In this document: in pieces, positions 8,399-17,147 of the stretch
How the letters are laid out: each line of letters opens with the position of its first letter
Position numbering within the stretch: position 1 is the first letter of the stretch
Assembly: GCA_964628235.1 (NCBI GenBank)
Contig: CAZVLU010000013.1
Coordinates: 1-64,000 of the forward strand
DNA length: 64,000 nt
Direction of reading: 5' to 3'
Source of the DNA: CAMAVH01 sp964628235
Lineage (GTDB): Bacteria; Pseudomonadota; Alphaproteobacteria; SMXQ01
Notes under the pieces: generated by a model
What the model saw: only the letters and a program-made list of their open reading frames with translations
Told to the model about the DNA's origin: nothing
Database searches by the model: none
Program-made: the position numbers and the translations under genes

Positions 8399-9463
8399 AT
8401 GCCCATGAGCCATCCCCCCTCCGATCAGGACCGGGACGGCGCCATGGGATCGTTGTCTGCGAACACTGTCGCTTCCCAAGCGCCGCATATCCCCGTTTTG
8501 TTGAACGAAGTCGTCGCGGCCCTCGCGCCGAAAGACGGCGAGGTGTTCGTCGACGGCACGTTCGGCGCCGGCGGCTACAGCCGCGCCCTGCTCGACGCCT
8601 GCGACTGCAAAGTTTACGGCATCGACCGCGACCCCGCCGCCATCGCCGCCGGCCAGGCGCTGACCGCGCGCTACGGCGCGCGCTTGACGCTGCTCGCCGG
8701 CCGCTTCGGCGACATGGAACAACTGCTCGCCGCCGTCGGCGTCACGGCGGTCGACGGCATCGCCCTCGACATCGGCGTCTCCTCCATGCAGATCGATCAG
8801 GCGGCGCGCGGCTTCTCGTTCCGCAGCGACGGCCCGCTCGACATGCGCATGGACACCAACGCCGGCGAAACCGCCGCCGACCTGGTGAACGGCACGGAAG
8901 AAGACGACCTCGCAAACCTGATTTTCGATTACGGCGAGGAGCGCCTGTCGCGCGCCGTCGCCCGCGCCATCGTCGCGGCGCGCCAGGAAAGCCCGATCGA
9001 GACCACCGGCCGCCTCGCCGACATCGTGCGCGACGCCGTGCGCCGCAAGCAGGGCCGCAAGAACGAGACCATCGATCCGGCGACGCGCACCTTTCAGGCG
9101 CTGCGCATTGCCGTGAACGACGAACTGGGCGAACTCGATCGCGGCCTCGCCGCCGCCGAACGCCTGCTGCGTCCCGACGGCCGCCTCGCCGTCGTGTCGT
9201 TCCATTCCCTAGAGGACCGTCGGGTCAAAGCCTTCCTCACGACCCGTAGCGGTTCCTCGGCACGGCCCTCGCGCCACTTCCCCTCTCTCCTTCCCCGAGA
9301 GAGCGCACGAGGTGCCGTGCCAAGTTTCAAGAGCGTGACGCGCAAACCGCTGACGGCGAGCGACGCCGAAGCCGCGCGCAATTCGCGCGCGCGTTCGGCC
9401 CGCCTGCGCGCCGCCGTGCGCACCGATGCGCCGGTGTGGCAGCAAGAAGGAGCGCGCGCATGA
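8399..9463 (+). CDS. rsmH: 16S rRNA (cytosine-1402-N4)-methyltransferase
   Basis: RsmH (MraW) methylates N4 of C1402 in the decoding centre of 16S rRNA using S-adenosylmethionine. The protein has 354 residues, longer than the usual 310-330 because of an N-terminal extension of about 25 polar residues before the conserved HIPVLLNEVVAAL. The SAM-binding loop is FVDGTFGAGGYSR, followed by DRD (motif II) and DIGVSSMQIDQAARGFSF; the C-terminal SFHSLEDRRVK block is intact. Starts at 8399 or 8405 are both possible. The stop overlaps the ftsL start (ATGA at 9460-9463), so translation is probably coupled through the operon. Confidence 0.96.
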   Translation: MPMSHPPSDQDRDGAMGSLSANTVASQAPHIPVLLNEVVAALAPKDGEVFVDGTFGAGGYSRALLDACDCKVYGIDRDPAAIAAGQALTARYGARLTLLAGRFGDMEQLLAAVGVTAVDGIALDIGVSSMQIDQAARGFSFRSDGPLDMRMDTNAGETAADLVNGTEEDDLANLIFDYGEERLSRAVARAIVAARQESPIETTGRLADIVRDAVRRKQGRKNETIDPATRTFQALRIAVNDELGELDRGLAAAERLLRPDGRLAVVSFHSLEDRRVKAFLTTRSGSSARPSRHFPSLLPRESARGAVPSFKSVTRKPLTASDAEAARNSRARSARLRAAVRTDAPVWQQEGARA

Positions 9464-9954
9464 TCGGCCGCACCACCTTCCTCTGGCTGCTGCTGGCAGC
9501 GCTCGCCGGCTACGGCCTGTTCCAAGTCAAATATCAGGTCGTGACCCTCGAAGAAGAGATGGCGCGCCTCAATGCCGCCACGCTTCGCGAGCAAAATCAG
9601 ATTCACGTGCTCGAGGCCGAATGGAGCTACCTCAACCAGCCCCAGCGCCTCGAAGAGCTGAATGAGCGTTTCGTGCATCTGAAGCCGATCAATCCTGTCC
9701 AGTTCGCCGCCATCGCCTCGATCCCGATGCGTCCCGAACGCCTCGACGTCGAGCCGGGCACGCGCCTGCCCGGCACCGAAGGCATGATCGCGCGCATCGC
9801 GCCGCCGCGCCGCCCGCCTCTGCCGGGCGCGCCGGCGACTGCGCCGACCTATTCCACCGCTGCTGCGCCGACTGCGCCGCTCGCCCCCACCGCGCTTCCC
9901 AAGACGCCGACGATCTCCGGCGGCGCTGTCCTGCCTGTGAGCGTGCCGCGATGA
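9460..9954 (+). CDS. ftsL: Cell division protein FtsL
   Basis: This is a small bitopic division protein of 164 residues. I chose ATG 9460 because it overlaps the rsmH stop and follows AGAAGGAG. A single membrane segment (about residues 5-22, TTFLWLLLAALAGYGLFQ) is followed by a coiled coil (KYQVVTLEEEMARLNAATLREQNQIHVLEAEWSYLNQPQRLEEL), as expected for FtsL, which bridges FtsQ/DivIC and FtsW-FtsI at the septum. The C-terminal 80 residues are Pro/Ala/Thr-rich and of low complexity, common in alphaproteobacterial FtsL. Identity rests on topology and position between rsmH and ftsI more than on sequence. The stop overlaps the ftsI ATG. Confidence 0.9.
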   Translation: MIGRTTFLWLLLAALAGYGLFQVKYQVVTLEEEMARLNAATLREQNQIHVLEAEWSYLNQPQRLEELNERFVHLKPINPVQFAAIASIPMRPERLDVEPGTRLPGTEGMIARIAPPRRPPLPGAPATAPTYSTAAAPTAPLAPTALPKTPTISGGAVLPVSVPR

Positions 9955-11678
9955 GCATCATGGGCAACGGACCGCAAAAATCTGCGACGCAAAAGCTGGA
10001 AGGCACCACCAAGCAGGCGCTCGAGACCGGCCGCACGCGCCTGCTGCTGACCGGCGCCATGTTCCTGCTCGCCTTCACGGTGATCGGCGCGCGCCTGGCC
10101 GATGTCACCGTGTTCAAGCCCGGCGCCGAGCCGAAACTCGCCGCCAGCCAAGCCGCCCGCAACGCCTGGCCGACGACGCGCGCCGATATCGTCGACCGCA
10201 ACGGCAATCTGCTCGCCACCTCGCTCGTCACCGCCTCGCTCTATGCCAATCCGCGTCAGATCCTCGACGTCAAGGACGCGGCGCAAAAACTGCTGACCGT
10301 GCTGCCGGAGATCTCGCTCGCCGAGATGCAGACCAAGCTGACGGGCAACCGCAGCTTCGTCTGGCTGCGCCGCCACCTGACGCCGAAGCAGCAGTATGAA
10401 GTGAACCGTCTCGGCATTCCGGGCGTCTATTTCCAGCGCGATGAGCGCCGCGTCTATCCGCAAGGGCCGCTCGCCGCCCATGTCGTCGGCTTCACCGGCG
10501 TCGACAACGACGGCCTGGCCGGCATCGAACGCTCGTTCGAAGAAGTGCTGAAAGGCGGCGGCCGTGGGCTCGCGCTGTCGATCGATCTGCGCATCCAGCA
10601 TGTGCTGCGTCAGGAAATCATGACCGGCATAAAGCGCGTCAACGCCATCGGCGGCGCCGGCATGGTGCTCGACGTGCAGAGCGGCGAACTGCTCGGCATG
10701 GTTTCGCTGCCCGACTTCGATCCGCACAATCCGACCAGCCTCGATCCCAAGACGCTGTTCAACCGCAACACGCTCGGCGTCTACGAGCAGGGCTCGATGT
10801 TCAAGCTGTTCACCGCCGCCCTGGCGCTCGATTCGGGCGCTGCGACGATGAACAGCAGCTTCGACGCTTCCAGGCCGATCAAAATTTCGCGCTTCACCAT
10901 CTCCGACTTCCAGGGCAAGGGCCGCGTCCTCAACCTGCCCGAAGTGCTGGTCTATTCGTCCAACATCGGCGCGGCCAAAATGGCGCTCGCCGCCGGCGCC
11001 GAGACGCAGAAGAAATATCTCGGCAACTTCGGCTTGCTGCGCAAGCCGACGCTCGAGCTTCCCGACATCGGCGCGCCGATCGTCCCGGCGCAGTGGAAAG
11101 AGATCAACACGATGACCATCGGCTTCGGCCATGGTCTCGCCGTCAGCCCGCTGCAGATGGCGAGCGGCATCCTCGCCATCGCCAACGGCGGCGTCATGCG
11201 CCCGGTCACCGTCCTCAAGCGCGCGCCGGGCGAAGCGCCGCAAGGCAACCGCGTCATCTCGCAGCGCACCGCGCTCGACGTGCAAAAGCTGATGCGCCTC
11301 GTCGTCACCGACGGCTCGGGCAAGAACGCCAACGTCCCCGGCTATCTCGTCGGCGGCAAGACCGGCACGGCCGAGAAGGTCGGCGATTACGGCGGCTACA
11401 AGCGCCGCGCCGTGCTGTCGTCCTTCGTCAGCGCCTTCCCGATGACCGCGCCGCGCTATGTCGTGCTCGTCTCGATCGACGAGCCGCAGCCGATCAAAGA
11501 AAACTTCGGCTACATCACCGCCGGCTGGGTCGCGACCCCCGTGGTGGGCCGCATCATTCCGCGCATCGCGCCGATCCTCGGCGTCACCCCGGTCGATGAC
11601 CAGGCGGCCGACGTGAAGGCGCGCATGTTCGTGAACTACTCCTCGGCGAAAGGACGCCCGGGTGCGGCTGTTGAGTGA
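9951..11678 (+). CDS. ftsI: Penicillin-binding protein 3, septal transpeptidase
   Basis: This class B penicillin-binding protein (575 residues) cross-links septal peptidoglycan together with FtsW. A short cytoplasmic N-terminus is followed by one membrane anchor (about residues 30-50). The pedestal domain begins with RADIVDRNGNLLATSL. All three transpeptidase motifs are present: S282-M-F-K285 with the acylated serine, S336-S-N338 and K470-T-G-T. Many FtsI proteins have STFK or STMK here; SMFK is a conservative variant. The start forms ATGA with the ftsL stop, and the murE GTG start lies inside the last 17 bp of the gene. Confidence 0.97.
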   Translation: MSIMGNGPQKSATQKLEGTTKQALETGRTRLLLTGAMFLLAFTVIGARLADVTVFKPGAEPKLAASQAARNAWPTTRADIVDRNGNLLATSLVTASLYANPRQILDVKDAAQKLLTVLPEISLAEMQTKLTGNRSFVWLRRHLTPKQQYEVNRLGIPGVYFQRDERRVYPQGPLAAHVVGFTGVDNDGLAGIERSFEEVLKGGGRGLALSIDLRIQHVLRQEIMTGIKRVNAIGGAGMVLDVQSGELLGMVSLPDFDPHNPTSLDPKTLFNRNTLGVYEQGSMFKLFTAALALDSGAATMNSSFDASRPIKISRFTISDFQGKGRVLNLPEVLVYSSNIGAAKMALAAGAETQKKYLGNFGLLRKPTLELPDIGAPIVPAQWKEINTMTIGFGHGLAVSPLQMASGILAIANGGVMRPVTVLKRAPGEAPQGNRVISQRTALDVQKLMRLVVTDGSGKNANVPGYLVGGKTGTAEKVGDYGGYKRRAVLSSFVSAFPMTAPRYVVLVSIDEPQPIKENFGYITAGWVATPVVGRIIPRIAPILGVTPVDDQAADVKARMFVNYSSAKGRPGAAVE

Positions 11679-13167
11679 ACTCTTGACCGGTGAGGCGGTT
11701 GCAGTGAGCGCAGGAAGCAAAGCGACGGACGTGAGGATCGGCGGGTTGACCGCCGATTCGCGCGACGTGCGCGATGGCTTCCTATTCGCCGCCCTGCCCG
11801 GCGTGAAGATGGATGGCCGCCAGTTCATCGGCGCCGCCATCGCCAAGGGCGCCGCCGCCATTCTCGCGCCGACCGGCACCGACATGCCCGACATCGTCGT
11901 CGGCCGCGCCAAATCCGACAAGCCGTTCGGTTTCGTCACCGACGACAATCCGCGCCGCAAGCTGGCGCTGATGGCGGCGCGCTTTTACGGCGCGCAGCCC
12001 GACAGCATCGTCGCCGTCACCGGTACCAACGGCAAAAGCTCGGTCGTCTCCTTCACGCGCCAGATCTGGGCGCTGATGGGCATCGACGGCGCCAGCCTCG
12101 GCACCCTCGGGCTCCATTCGGCCAAGCTCAAGACCAGCGGCGCGCTGACCACGCCCGATCCGGTCGCTCTGCACCGCACGCTCGCCGAATTGAAGGCCGC
12201 CGGCGTCGATCATGTGGCGCTCGAAGCCTCGAGCCATGGCCTGGCGCAATATCGCCTCGACGGCCTGACCTTGACCGCCGCCGCCTTCACGAACCTGACG
12301 CGCGACCATCTCGACTATCACGGCGACGAGCAAAGCTACTTCGAGGCCAAATCGCGCTTGTTCTCGGACATCCTGCCGCAAGGCGGCATCGCCGTGCTCA
12401 ACGCCGACGAGCCGCGCTTCGAGGAGTTGCGCGCGATTTGCGCTGCACGCCGCCAACGCGTCATCGCCTTCGGCGAAAAGGGCGCCGACATCCGCCTCGA
12501 CATCCTCGACGTGCTGCCCGACGGCCAGCGCGTGTCCTTCGCGATCGCCGGCGAATATGCCGAAGTCAAACTGCCGCTGGTCGGCCATTTCCAGGCGATG
12601 AACGTCGCCTGCGCCTTGGGCTTGGTCATTGCCGGCGGCGGCGCTGCCCGCGCGGCGCTCGCCACGCTGGAGCGCCTCGATGGCGTCGATGGCCGCATGC
12701 AATTGGCCGCTCGCCATCCGGCGGGTGCTGCGGTTTATGTCGATTACGCCCATACGCCCGATGCGCTCGCCAATGTGCTCGGCGCGCTGCGCCCGCATAC
12801 GCGCGGCCGCCTGTTGGTCGTGTTCGGCTGCGGCGGCGACCGCGATCCCGGCAAGCGCCCGCAGATGGGCCGCATCGCCGGCGAACTGGCCGATATCGTC
12901 ATCGTCACCGACGACAATCCGCGCAGCGAAGATGCCGCCGCGATCCGCCGCCAAGTGCTGGCCGGCGTGACGGCGAAGACGCCGATCGAAATCGCCGACC
13001 GCAGCGAAGCCATTTCCGCCGCCGCCGAGATGATGCAAAACGGCGACGTTCTCGTGCTCGCCGGCAAGGGCCATGAGCAGGGCCAAATCGTCGGCGCCAC
13101 GACCATTCCCTTCAACGACGCCGACGAAGCCCGCAAGGCCGTCGCCCGTTTGGGAGGGACCGCGTAA
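11662..13167 (+). CDS. murE: UDP-MurNAc-L-Ala-D-Glu:meso-diaminopimelate ligase
   Basis: This cytoplasmic Mur ligase (501 residues) adds meso-diaminopimelate to UDP-MurNAc-dipeptide using ATP. The ATP loop GTNGKS sits at residues 121-126, after the LTADSRDV substrate-binding start of the N-domain. The DNPR motif at 418-421, which selects meso-diaminopimelate over lysine, is present, so the wall is of the A1-gamma type. Translation starts at a GTG inside the end of ftsI, a 17 bp overlap. The stop TAA shares its last A with the ATG of murF. Confidence 0.96.
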   Translation: MRLLSELLTGEAVAVSAGSKATDVRIGGLTADSRDVRDGFLFAALPGVKMDGRQFIGAAIAKGAAAILAPTGTDMPDIVVGRAKSDKPFGFVTDDNPRRKLALMAARFYGAQPDSIVAVTGTNGKSSVVSFTRQIWALMGIDGASLGTLGLHSAKLKTSGALTTPDPVALHRTLAELKAAGVDHVALEASSHGLAQYRLDGLTLTAAAFTNLTRDHLDYHGDEQSYFEAKSRLFSDILPQGGIAVLNADEPRFEELRAICAARRQRVIAFGEKGADIRLDILDVLPDGQRVSFAIAGEYAEVKLPLVGHFQAMNVACALGLVIAGGGAARAALATLERLDGVDGRMQLAARHPAGAAVYVDYAHTPDALANVLGALRPHTRGRLLVVFGCGGDRDPGKRPQMGRIAGELADIVIVTDDNPRSEDAAAIRRQVLAGVTAKTPIEIADRSEAISAAAEMMQNGDVLVLAGKGHEQGQIVGATTIPFNDADEARKAVARLGGTA

Positions 13168-14597
13168 TGGCCCCGCTGTGGATGTCCAATCACGCCGTCG
13201 CCGCCACCAAGGGCAGTTCCACCACCGGCTGGAACGCCAGCGGCGTGTCGATCGATAGCCGCGCCGTGAAGCCGGGCGACCTGTTCGTCGCCATCAAGGG
13301 CCCGAACTTCGACGGCCATGTCTTCGTCGCCGACGCGCTCGCCAAGGGCGCCGCCGCCGCCGTGGTGTCGCAGCGCCCTGAAGGCGCGCTGCCGACCACG
13401 CCGCTGCTCGTCGTCCAAGACCCGCTCGCTGCCTTGGAAGATCTCGCGCGCGCCGCGCGGTTGCGCACCGCAGCGCGCATCGCCGCCGTCACCGGCTCGG
13501 TCGGCAAGACCAGCACCAAGGAAGCGCTCAAGCTGGTGCTCGCCGCGCAAGGCTTGACCCACGCCAGCGAAGGCAGCCTCAACAATCACTGGGGCGTGCC
13601 CCTGTCGCTCGCGCGCCTGCCGGCGGACGCCGCCTACGGCGTGTTCGAACTCGGCATGAACCACGCCGGCGAATTGACGCCGCTCTCCAAGCTGGTGCGC
13701 CCGAACGTGACGATCATCACCACCATCGAGGCGGTGCATCTCGAATTCTTCGACTCGCTGGACGGCATCGCCACCGCCAAGGCGGAAATTTTCGCCGGCC
13801 TGGAGCCGCATGGCATCGCCGTGCTGAACCAGGACAACGACTATTTCGGCTATCTGACGCGCGAAGCCGTCGCCAAGGGCGCGACGGTGGTCGGCTTCGG
13901 CAGCGCAAAGGGCGCTTGGGCGCGGTTGATCGCATACGATCCGAGCGAAACCGGTGCCCATATCGACGCCGAGATCGGCGGCCAGCGCATCCGCTTCGCC
14001 ATCGGCGCGCCGGGCCGCCATTGGGCCCTCAACAGCCTCGCCGTCCTCGCCGCCGCCTTGCATCTCGGCGCCGATCTCGAACAAGCCGCCGCCGCGCTCG
14101 CCGGCATGGCTGCGCCGAAAGGCCGCGGCGCGCGTCATGAGATCGCGCTCGATGACGGGGCGTTCACGCTGATCGATGAAAGCTACAACGCCAGCCCGGC
14201 CGCCATGCGCGCCGCCTTCGCCGTGCTCGCCGGCATGACGCCGGCCGCCAACTCGCAAACTGGGGGCGGCCGCCGCATCGCCATCCTCGGCGACATGCTG
14301 GAGCTCGGCGCCGACTCCGCCGTCCTTCACGCCGATCTCGCGCCCGATGTCGCCAACACCGCCGATCTCGTCTGCACCGCCGGACGCGATATGGGCGCGC
14401 TGAACGAAGCTTTGCCGCGCGAGAAGCGCGCCGGCCATGCCGCCAAAGCCGAAGAGCTGCTGCCGCTGGTGCGCAAGCTCATCCGCCCAGGCGACGTCGT
14501 CATGGTCAAGGGATCGCACGGCAGCCGCATGGGACTGATCGTCGACGCCCTGCTCGCCGCCAGCCTGCCCAACAAAACCGCCGCCAACGGCCATTGA
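13167..14597 (+). CDS. murF: UDP-MurNAc-tripeptide:D-alanyl-D-alanine ligase
   Basis: This Mur ligase (476 residues) attaches the D-Ala-D-Ala dipeptide made by Ddl to UDP-MurNAc-tripeptide, producing the cytoplasmic pentapeptide precursor. The N-domain carries GVSIDSRAVKPGDLFVAI, the central domain has the ATP loop GSVGKTS at 110-116, and ESYNASPAAM plus ILGDMLELG, typical of MurF, follow in the C-terminal half. The start ATG overlaps the murE stop by one base (TAATG). mraY follows after 21 bp. Confidence 0.96.
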   Translation: MAPLWMSNHAVAATKGSSTTGWNASGVSIDSRAVKPGDLFVAIKGPNFDGHVFVADALAKGAAAAVVSQRPEGALPTTPLLVVQDPLAALEDLARAARLRTAARIAAVTGSVGKTSTKEALKLVLAAQGLTHASEGSLNNHWGVPLSLARLPADAAYGVFELGMNHAGELTPLSKLVRPNVTIITTIEAVHLEFFDSLDGIATAKAEIFAGLEPHGIAVLNQDNDYFGYLTREAVAKGATVVGFGSAKGAWARLIAYDPSETGAHIDAEIGGQRIRFAIGAPGRHWALNSLAVLAAALHLGADLEQAAAALAGMAAPKGRGARHEIALDDGAFTLIDESYNASPAAMRAAFAVLAGMTPAANSQTGGGRRIAILGDMLELGADSAVLHADLAPDVANTADLVCTAGRDMGALNEALPREKRAGHAAKAEELLPLVRKLIRPGDVVMVKGSHGSRMGLIVDALLAASLPNKTAANGH

Positions 14598-14618
14598 GAA
14601 GAAAAGGCACTCGACCAG

Positions 14619-15707
14619 ATGCTCTACAACCTGCTCGCGCCTTATGCGGACCAATTCGCGGCCTTCAACCTGTTCCGCTACATCACGTTCCGCACCGGCG
14701 GCGCCACGGTGACGGCGCTGCTCGTTTGCTTCGTGTTCGGCCCCATGGTCATTCGCTGGCTTAAGAGCAAGCAGGCGCATGGCCAGCCGATCCGCACGGA
14801 TGGGCCCGAGAGCCATCTGCTGACCAAGAAGGGCACGCCGACCATGGGCGGCCTGCTCATCCTGTTCGGCGTCGCCGCCGGCACGCTGCTGTGGGCCGAC
14901 CTGTCGAACCGCTATGTCTGGGTCGTGCTGCTCGTCACCATCGGCTTCGGCTCGGTCGGCTTCGCCGACGACTACCTGAAACTCACGCGGCGCAGCCACA
15001 AGGGCGTGCCGGGCAAATACAAGCTGATCGCCGAATGCGCCATCGCCCTGATCGCGACGCTCTGGATCATGGAGATCACGCGCGATCCGCTATCGACCAG
15101 CCTGTCGATCCCCTTCATCAAGGACGCGCTCATCAACCTCGGCTGGATCTTCATTCCGTTCGGCGCGCTGGTCATGGTCGGGGCGTCGAACGCCGTGAAC
15201 CTGACGGACGGTCTCGACGGCCTCGCCATCGTGCCGGTAATGATCGCTGCCGGCTGCTTCGCGCTGATCTCCTATCTCGTCGGCAACGCGGTGTTCGCCA
15301 ACTATCTGCAAATCAACTACGTGCCCGGCAGCGGCGAGCTCGCGGTGTTCTGCGGCGCGCTGGTCGGCGCCTCGCTCGGCTTCCTGTGGTTCAACGCGCC
15401 GCCTGCCATGGTCTTCATGGGCGACACCGGCTCGCTGTCGGTCGGCGGCGCGCTCGGCGCCATCAGCGTCGTCACCAAGCATGAAATCGTGCTCGCCATC
15501 ATCGGCGGCTTGTTCGTGCTGGAGACCGTCTCCGTCATCGTCCAGGTCGTCTCCTTCAAGACGACCGGCAAGCGCGTCTTCCGCATGGCGCCGCTGCACC
15601 ATCATTTCGAAAAGAAGGGCTGGGCCGAGCCGACCGTGGTGATCCGCTTCTGGATCATCGCGTCGATCTTGGCGCTGGCCGGCCTCTCCAGCCTGAAACT
15701 GCGTTAA
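14619..15707 (+). CDS. mraY: Phospho-MurNAc-pentapeptide transferase MraY
   Basis: This integral membrane enzyme (362 residues, about ten hydrophobic segments) transfers phospho-MurNAc-pentapeptide to undecaprenyl phosphate, forming lipid I. Signature stretches are intact: KKGTPTMGGLLI, FADDYLK with the paired Asp, NLTDGLDGLA, MGDTGSL and the cytoplasmic MAPLHHHFEKKGW near the C-terminus. Length and order of motifs match the family (about 360). It sits between murF and murD, the normal dcw order. Confidence 0.97.
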   Translation: MLYNLLAPYADQFAAFNLFRYITFRTGGATVTALLVCFVFGPMVIRWLKSKQAHGQPIRTDGPESHLLTKKGTPTMGGLLILFGVAAGTLLWADLSNRYVWVVLLVTIGFGSVGFADDYLKLTRRSHKGVPGKYKLIAECAIALIATLWIMEITRDPLSTSLSIPFIKDALINLGWIFIPFGALVMVGASNAVNLTDGLDGLAIVPVMIAAGCFALISYLVGNAVFANYLQINYVPGSGELAVFCGALVGASLGFLWFNAPPAMVFMGDTGSLSVGGALGAISVVTKHEIVLAIIGGLFVLETVSVIVQVVSFKTTGKRVFRMAPLHHHFEKKGWAEPTVVIRFWIIASILALAGLSSLKLR

Positions 15708-15722
15708 AGGACCACTCACGCC

Positions 15723-17147
15723 GTGATCTCGCTGCCCTTCGCCAAAGACCAGACCTACGCCGTTCTCGGGCTCGGCAAGTCCGGGCTGACGGCCGCGCGC
15801 GCGCTGGCGGCGGGCGGCGCGAAGGTGCGGGCGTGGGACGACGGCGATAAAGCGCGCGCGGCGGCGGAAGCCGCCGGCATCGCGCTGACGCCGCTCATCG
15901 ACGGCGGCTCGCTTGAGGGCGTCACCGCGCTGGTGATGAGCCCCGGCATTCCCCACAGCTTTCCCAAGGCGCACCCGGTCGCCGCCGCCGCGAAGGCGAA
16001 GAGCATCCCGCTGATCTCGGACGTCGAGCTTTTGCTCCGCGCCCAGAGCGGTTCGCGCTTCGCCGGCATCACCGGGACCAATGGCAAGTCGACGACCACG
16101 GCGCTGCTCGCCCATATCTTGAAGGCGACCGGCGTGCGCATGGATGTCGGCGGCAATCTCGGCCCCGCCGCTCTCGGACTCGAAGAATTGGGCGACGCCG
16201 GCACCTATGTGCTCGAACTGTCGTCCTATCAGATCGAACTCGTCCACACGGCGGCGTTCAACCTCGCCATCCTGCTCAACATCACGCCCGATCATCTCGA
16301 CCGCCACGGCGGCATGGACGGCTACATCGCCGCCAAGCGTCGGCTGTTCGACATGCTCAAGGGCAGCGGCGTGGCGGTGATCGGCGTCGACGACGAACAT
16401 TCCAAAGCCATCGCCAAAGAGATCGCCAAGCTCGGCAAGCGCGTCGTGCCCGTCACCGTCGGCCCAACAAACGAAGGCGGGCCGATCGAAGCCGGCGTCT
16501 GGGTGAAGGACGGCCAGTTGCACGACGGTCGGGCGCGCGACGGCAAAACTTTCGTCGCCGACTTGACCAAGGCCAAAGCGCTGCCCGGCAAGCACAACTG
16601 GCAGAACGCCGCCGCGGCCTACGCCGCCGCGCGCGCGCTGTGGATCGACCCCAAGCTGGCGGCCGACGCCATCCTGTCCTATCCGGGCCTCGCCCATCGC
16701 CAAGAGAAGATCGCCGACATCGCCGGCGTCGCCTTCGTCAACGACAGCAAGGCGACCAACGCCGACGCCACCTCCAAGGCGCTCGCCTGCTACGACGCGA
16801 TCTACTGGATCGCCGGCGGCCTGGCCAAGGACGGCGGCATCGAGACGCTCGGCCCGTGGCACAAGAGCATCCGCCACGCCTTCCTGATCGGCAAAGCCGC
16901 CGAAGACTTCGCCCGCACGCTCGACGGCAAGGTGCCGTACACGCTGTGCGGCGAATTGCCCGCAGCGCTCGACGCCGCCGCCAAGCTCGCCTGGGCGGAG
17001 AAGATCAGCGGCGCCACCGTGCTGCTGTCGCCGGCCTGCGCCTCGTTCGACCAGTTCGCCAATTTCGAAGCGCGCGGCGACGCCTTCCGCGCTTTGGTCC
17101 GCCAATTGCCGCAAAGCGGCGCGAAACAGGCGGGAGCCGGCGCATGA
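15723..17147 (+). CDS. murD: UDP-MurNAc-L-alanine:D-glutamate ligase
   Basis: This Mur ligase (474 residues) adds D-glutamate to UDP-MurNAc-L-Ala in the cytoplasm. A GTG at 15723 is the best start: the family N-terminus (YAVLGLGKSGLTAARAL) follows 11 residues later. The ATP loop GTNGKS lies at 118-123, LSSYQIE and NITPDHLDRHG follow, and FVNDSKATNADATSKAL and the C-terminal LSPACASFDQF are typical of MurD. It is somewhat longer than E. coli MurD (about 438), a common alphaproteobacterial feature. The stop overlaps the ftsW start. Confidence 0.96.
   Translation: MISLPFAKDQTYAVLGLGKSGLTAARALAAGGAKVRAWDDGDKARAAAEAAGIALTPLIDGGSLEGVTALVMSPGIPHSFPKAHPVAAAAKAKSIPLISDVELLLRAQSGSRFAGITGTNGKSTTTALLAHILKATGVRMDVGGNLGPAALGLEELGDAGTYVLELSSYQIELVHTAAFNLAILLNITPDHLDRHGGMDGYIAAKRRLFDMLKGSGVAVIGVDDEHSKAIAKEIAKLGKRVVPVTVGPTNEGGPIEAGVWVKDGQLHDGRARDGKTFVADLTKAKALPGKHNWQNAAAAYAAARALWIDPKLAADAILSYPGLAHRQEKIADIAGVAFVNDSKATNADATSKALACYDAIYWIAGGLAKDGGIETLGPWHKSIRHAFLIGKAAEDFARTLDGKVPYTLCGELPAALDAAAKLAWAEKISGATVLLSPACASFDQFANFEARGDAFRALVRQLPQSGAKQAGAGA

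Noticed and set aside
9849..11960. 703-codon open frame antisense to ftsI and murE
   Set aside because: His/Asp/Arg-rich composition typical of reverse-frame shadows in high-GC genes; lies opposite well-conserved genes and has no family pattern.
12744..14999. 751-codon open frame antisense to murE, murF and mraY
   Set aside because: Same shadow character, spans several real gene boundaries, no ribosome site or domain.
15090..17114. 674-codon open frame antisense to mraY and murD
   Set aside because: Composition artefact of high GC at codon position three; the sense strand carries unmistakable Mur enzyme motifs.
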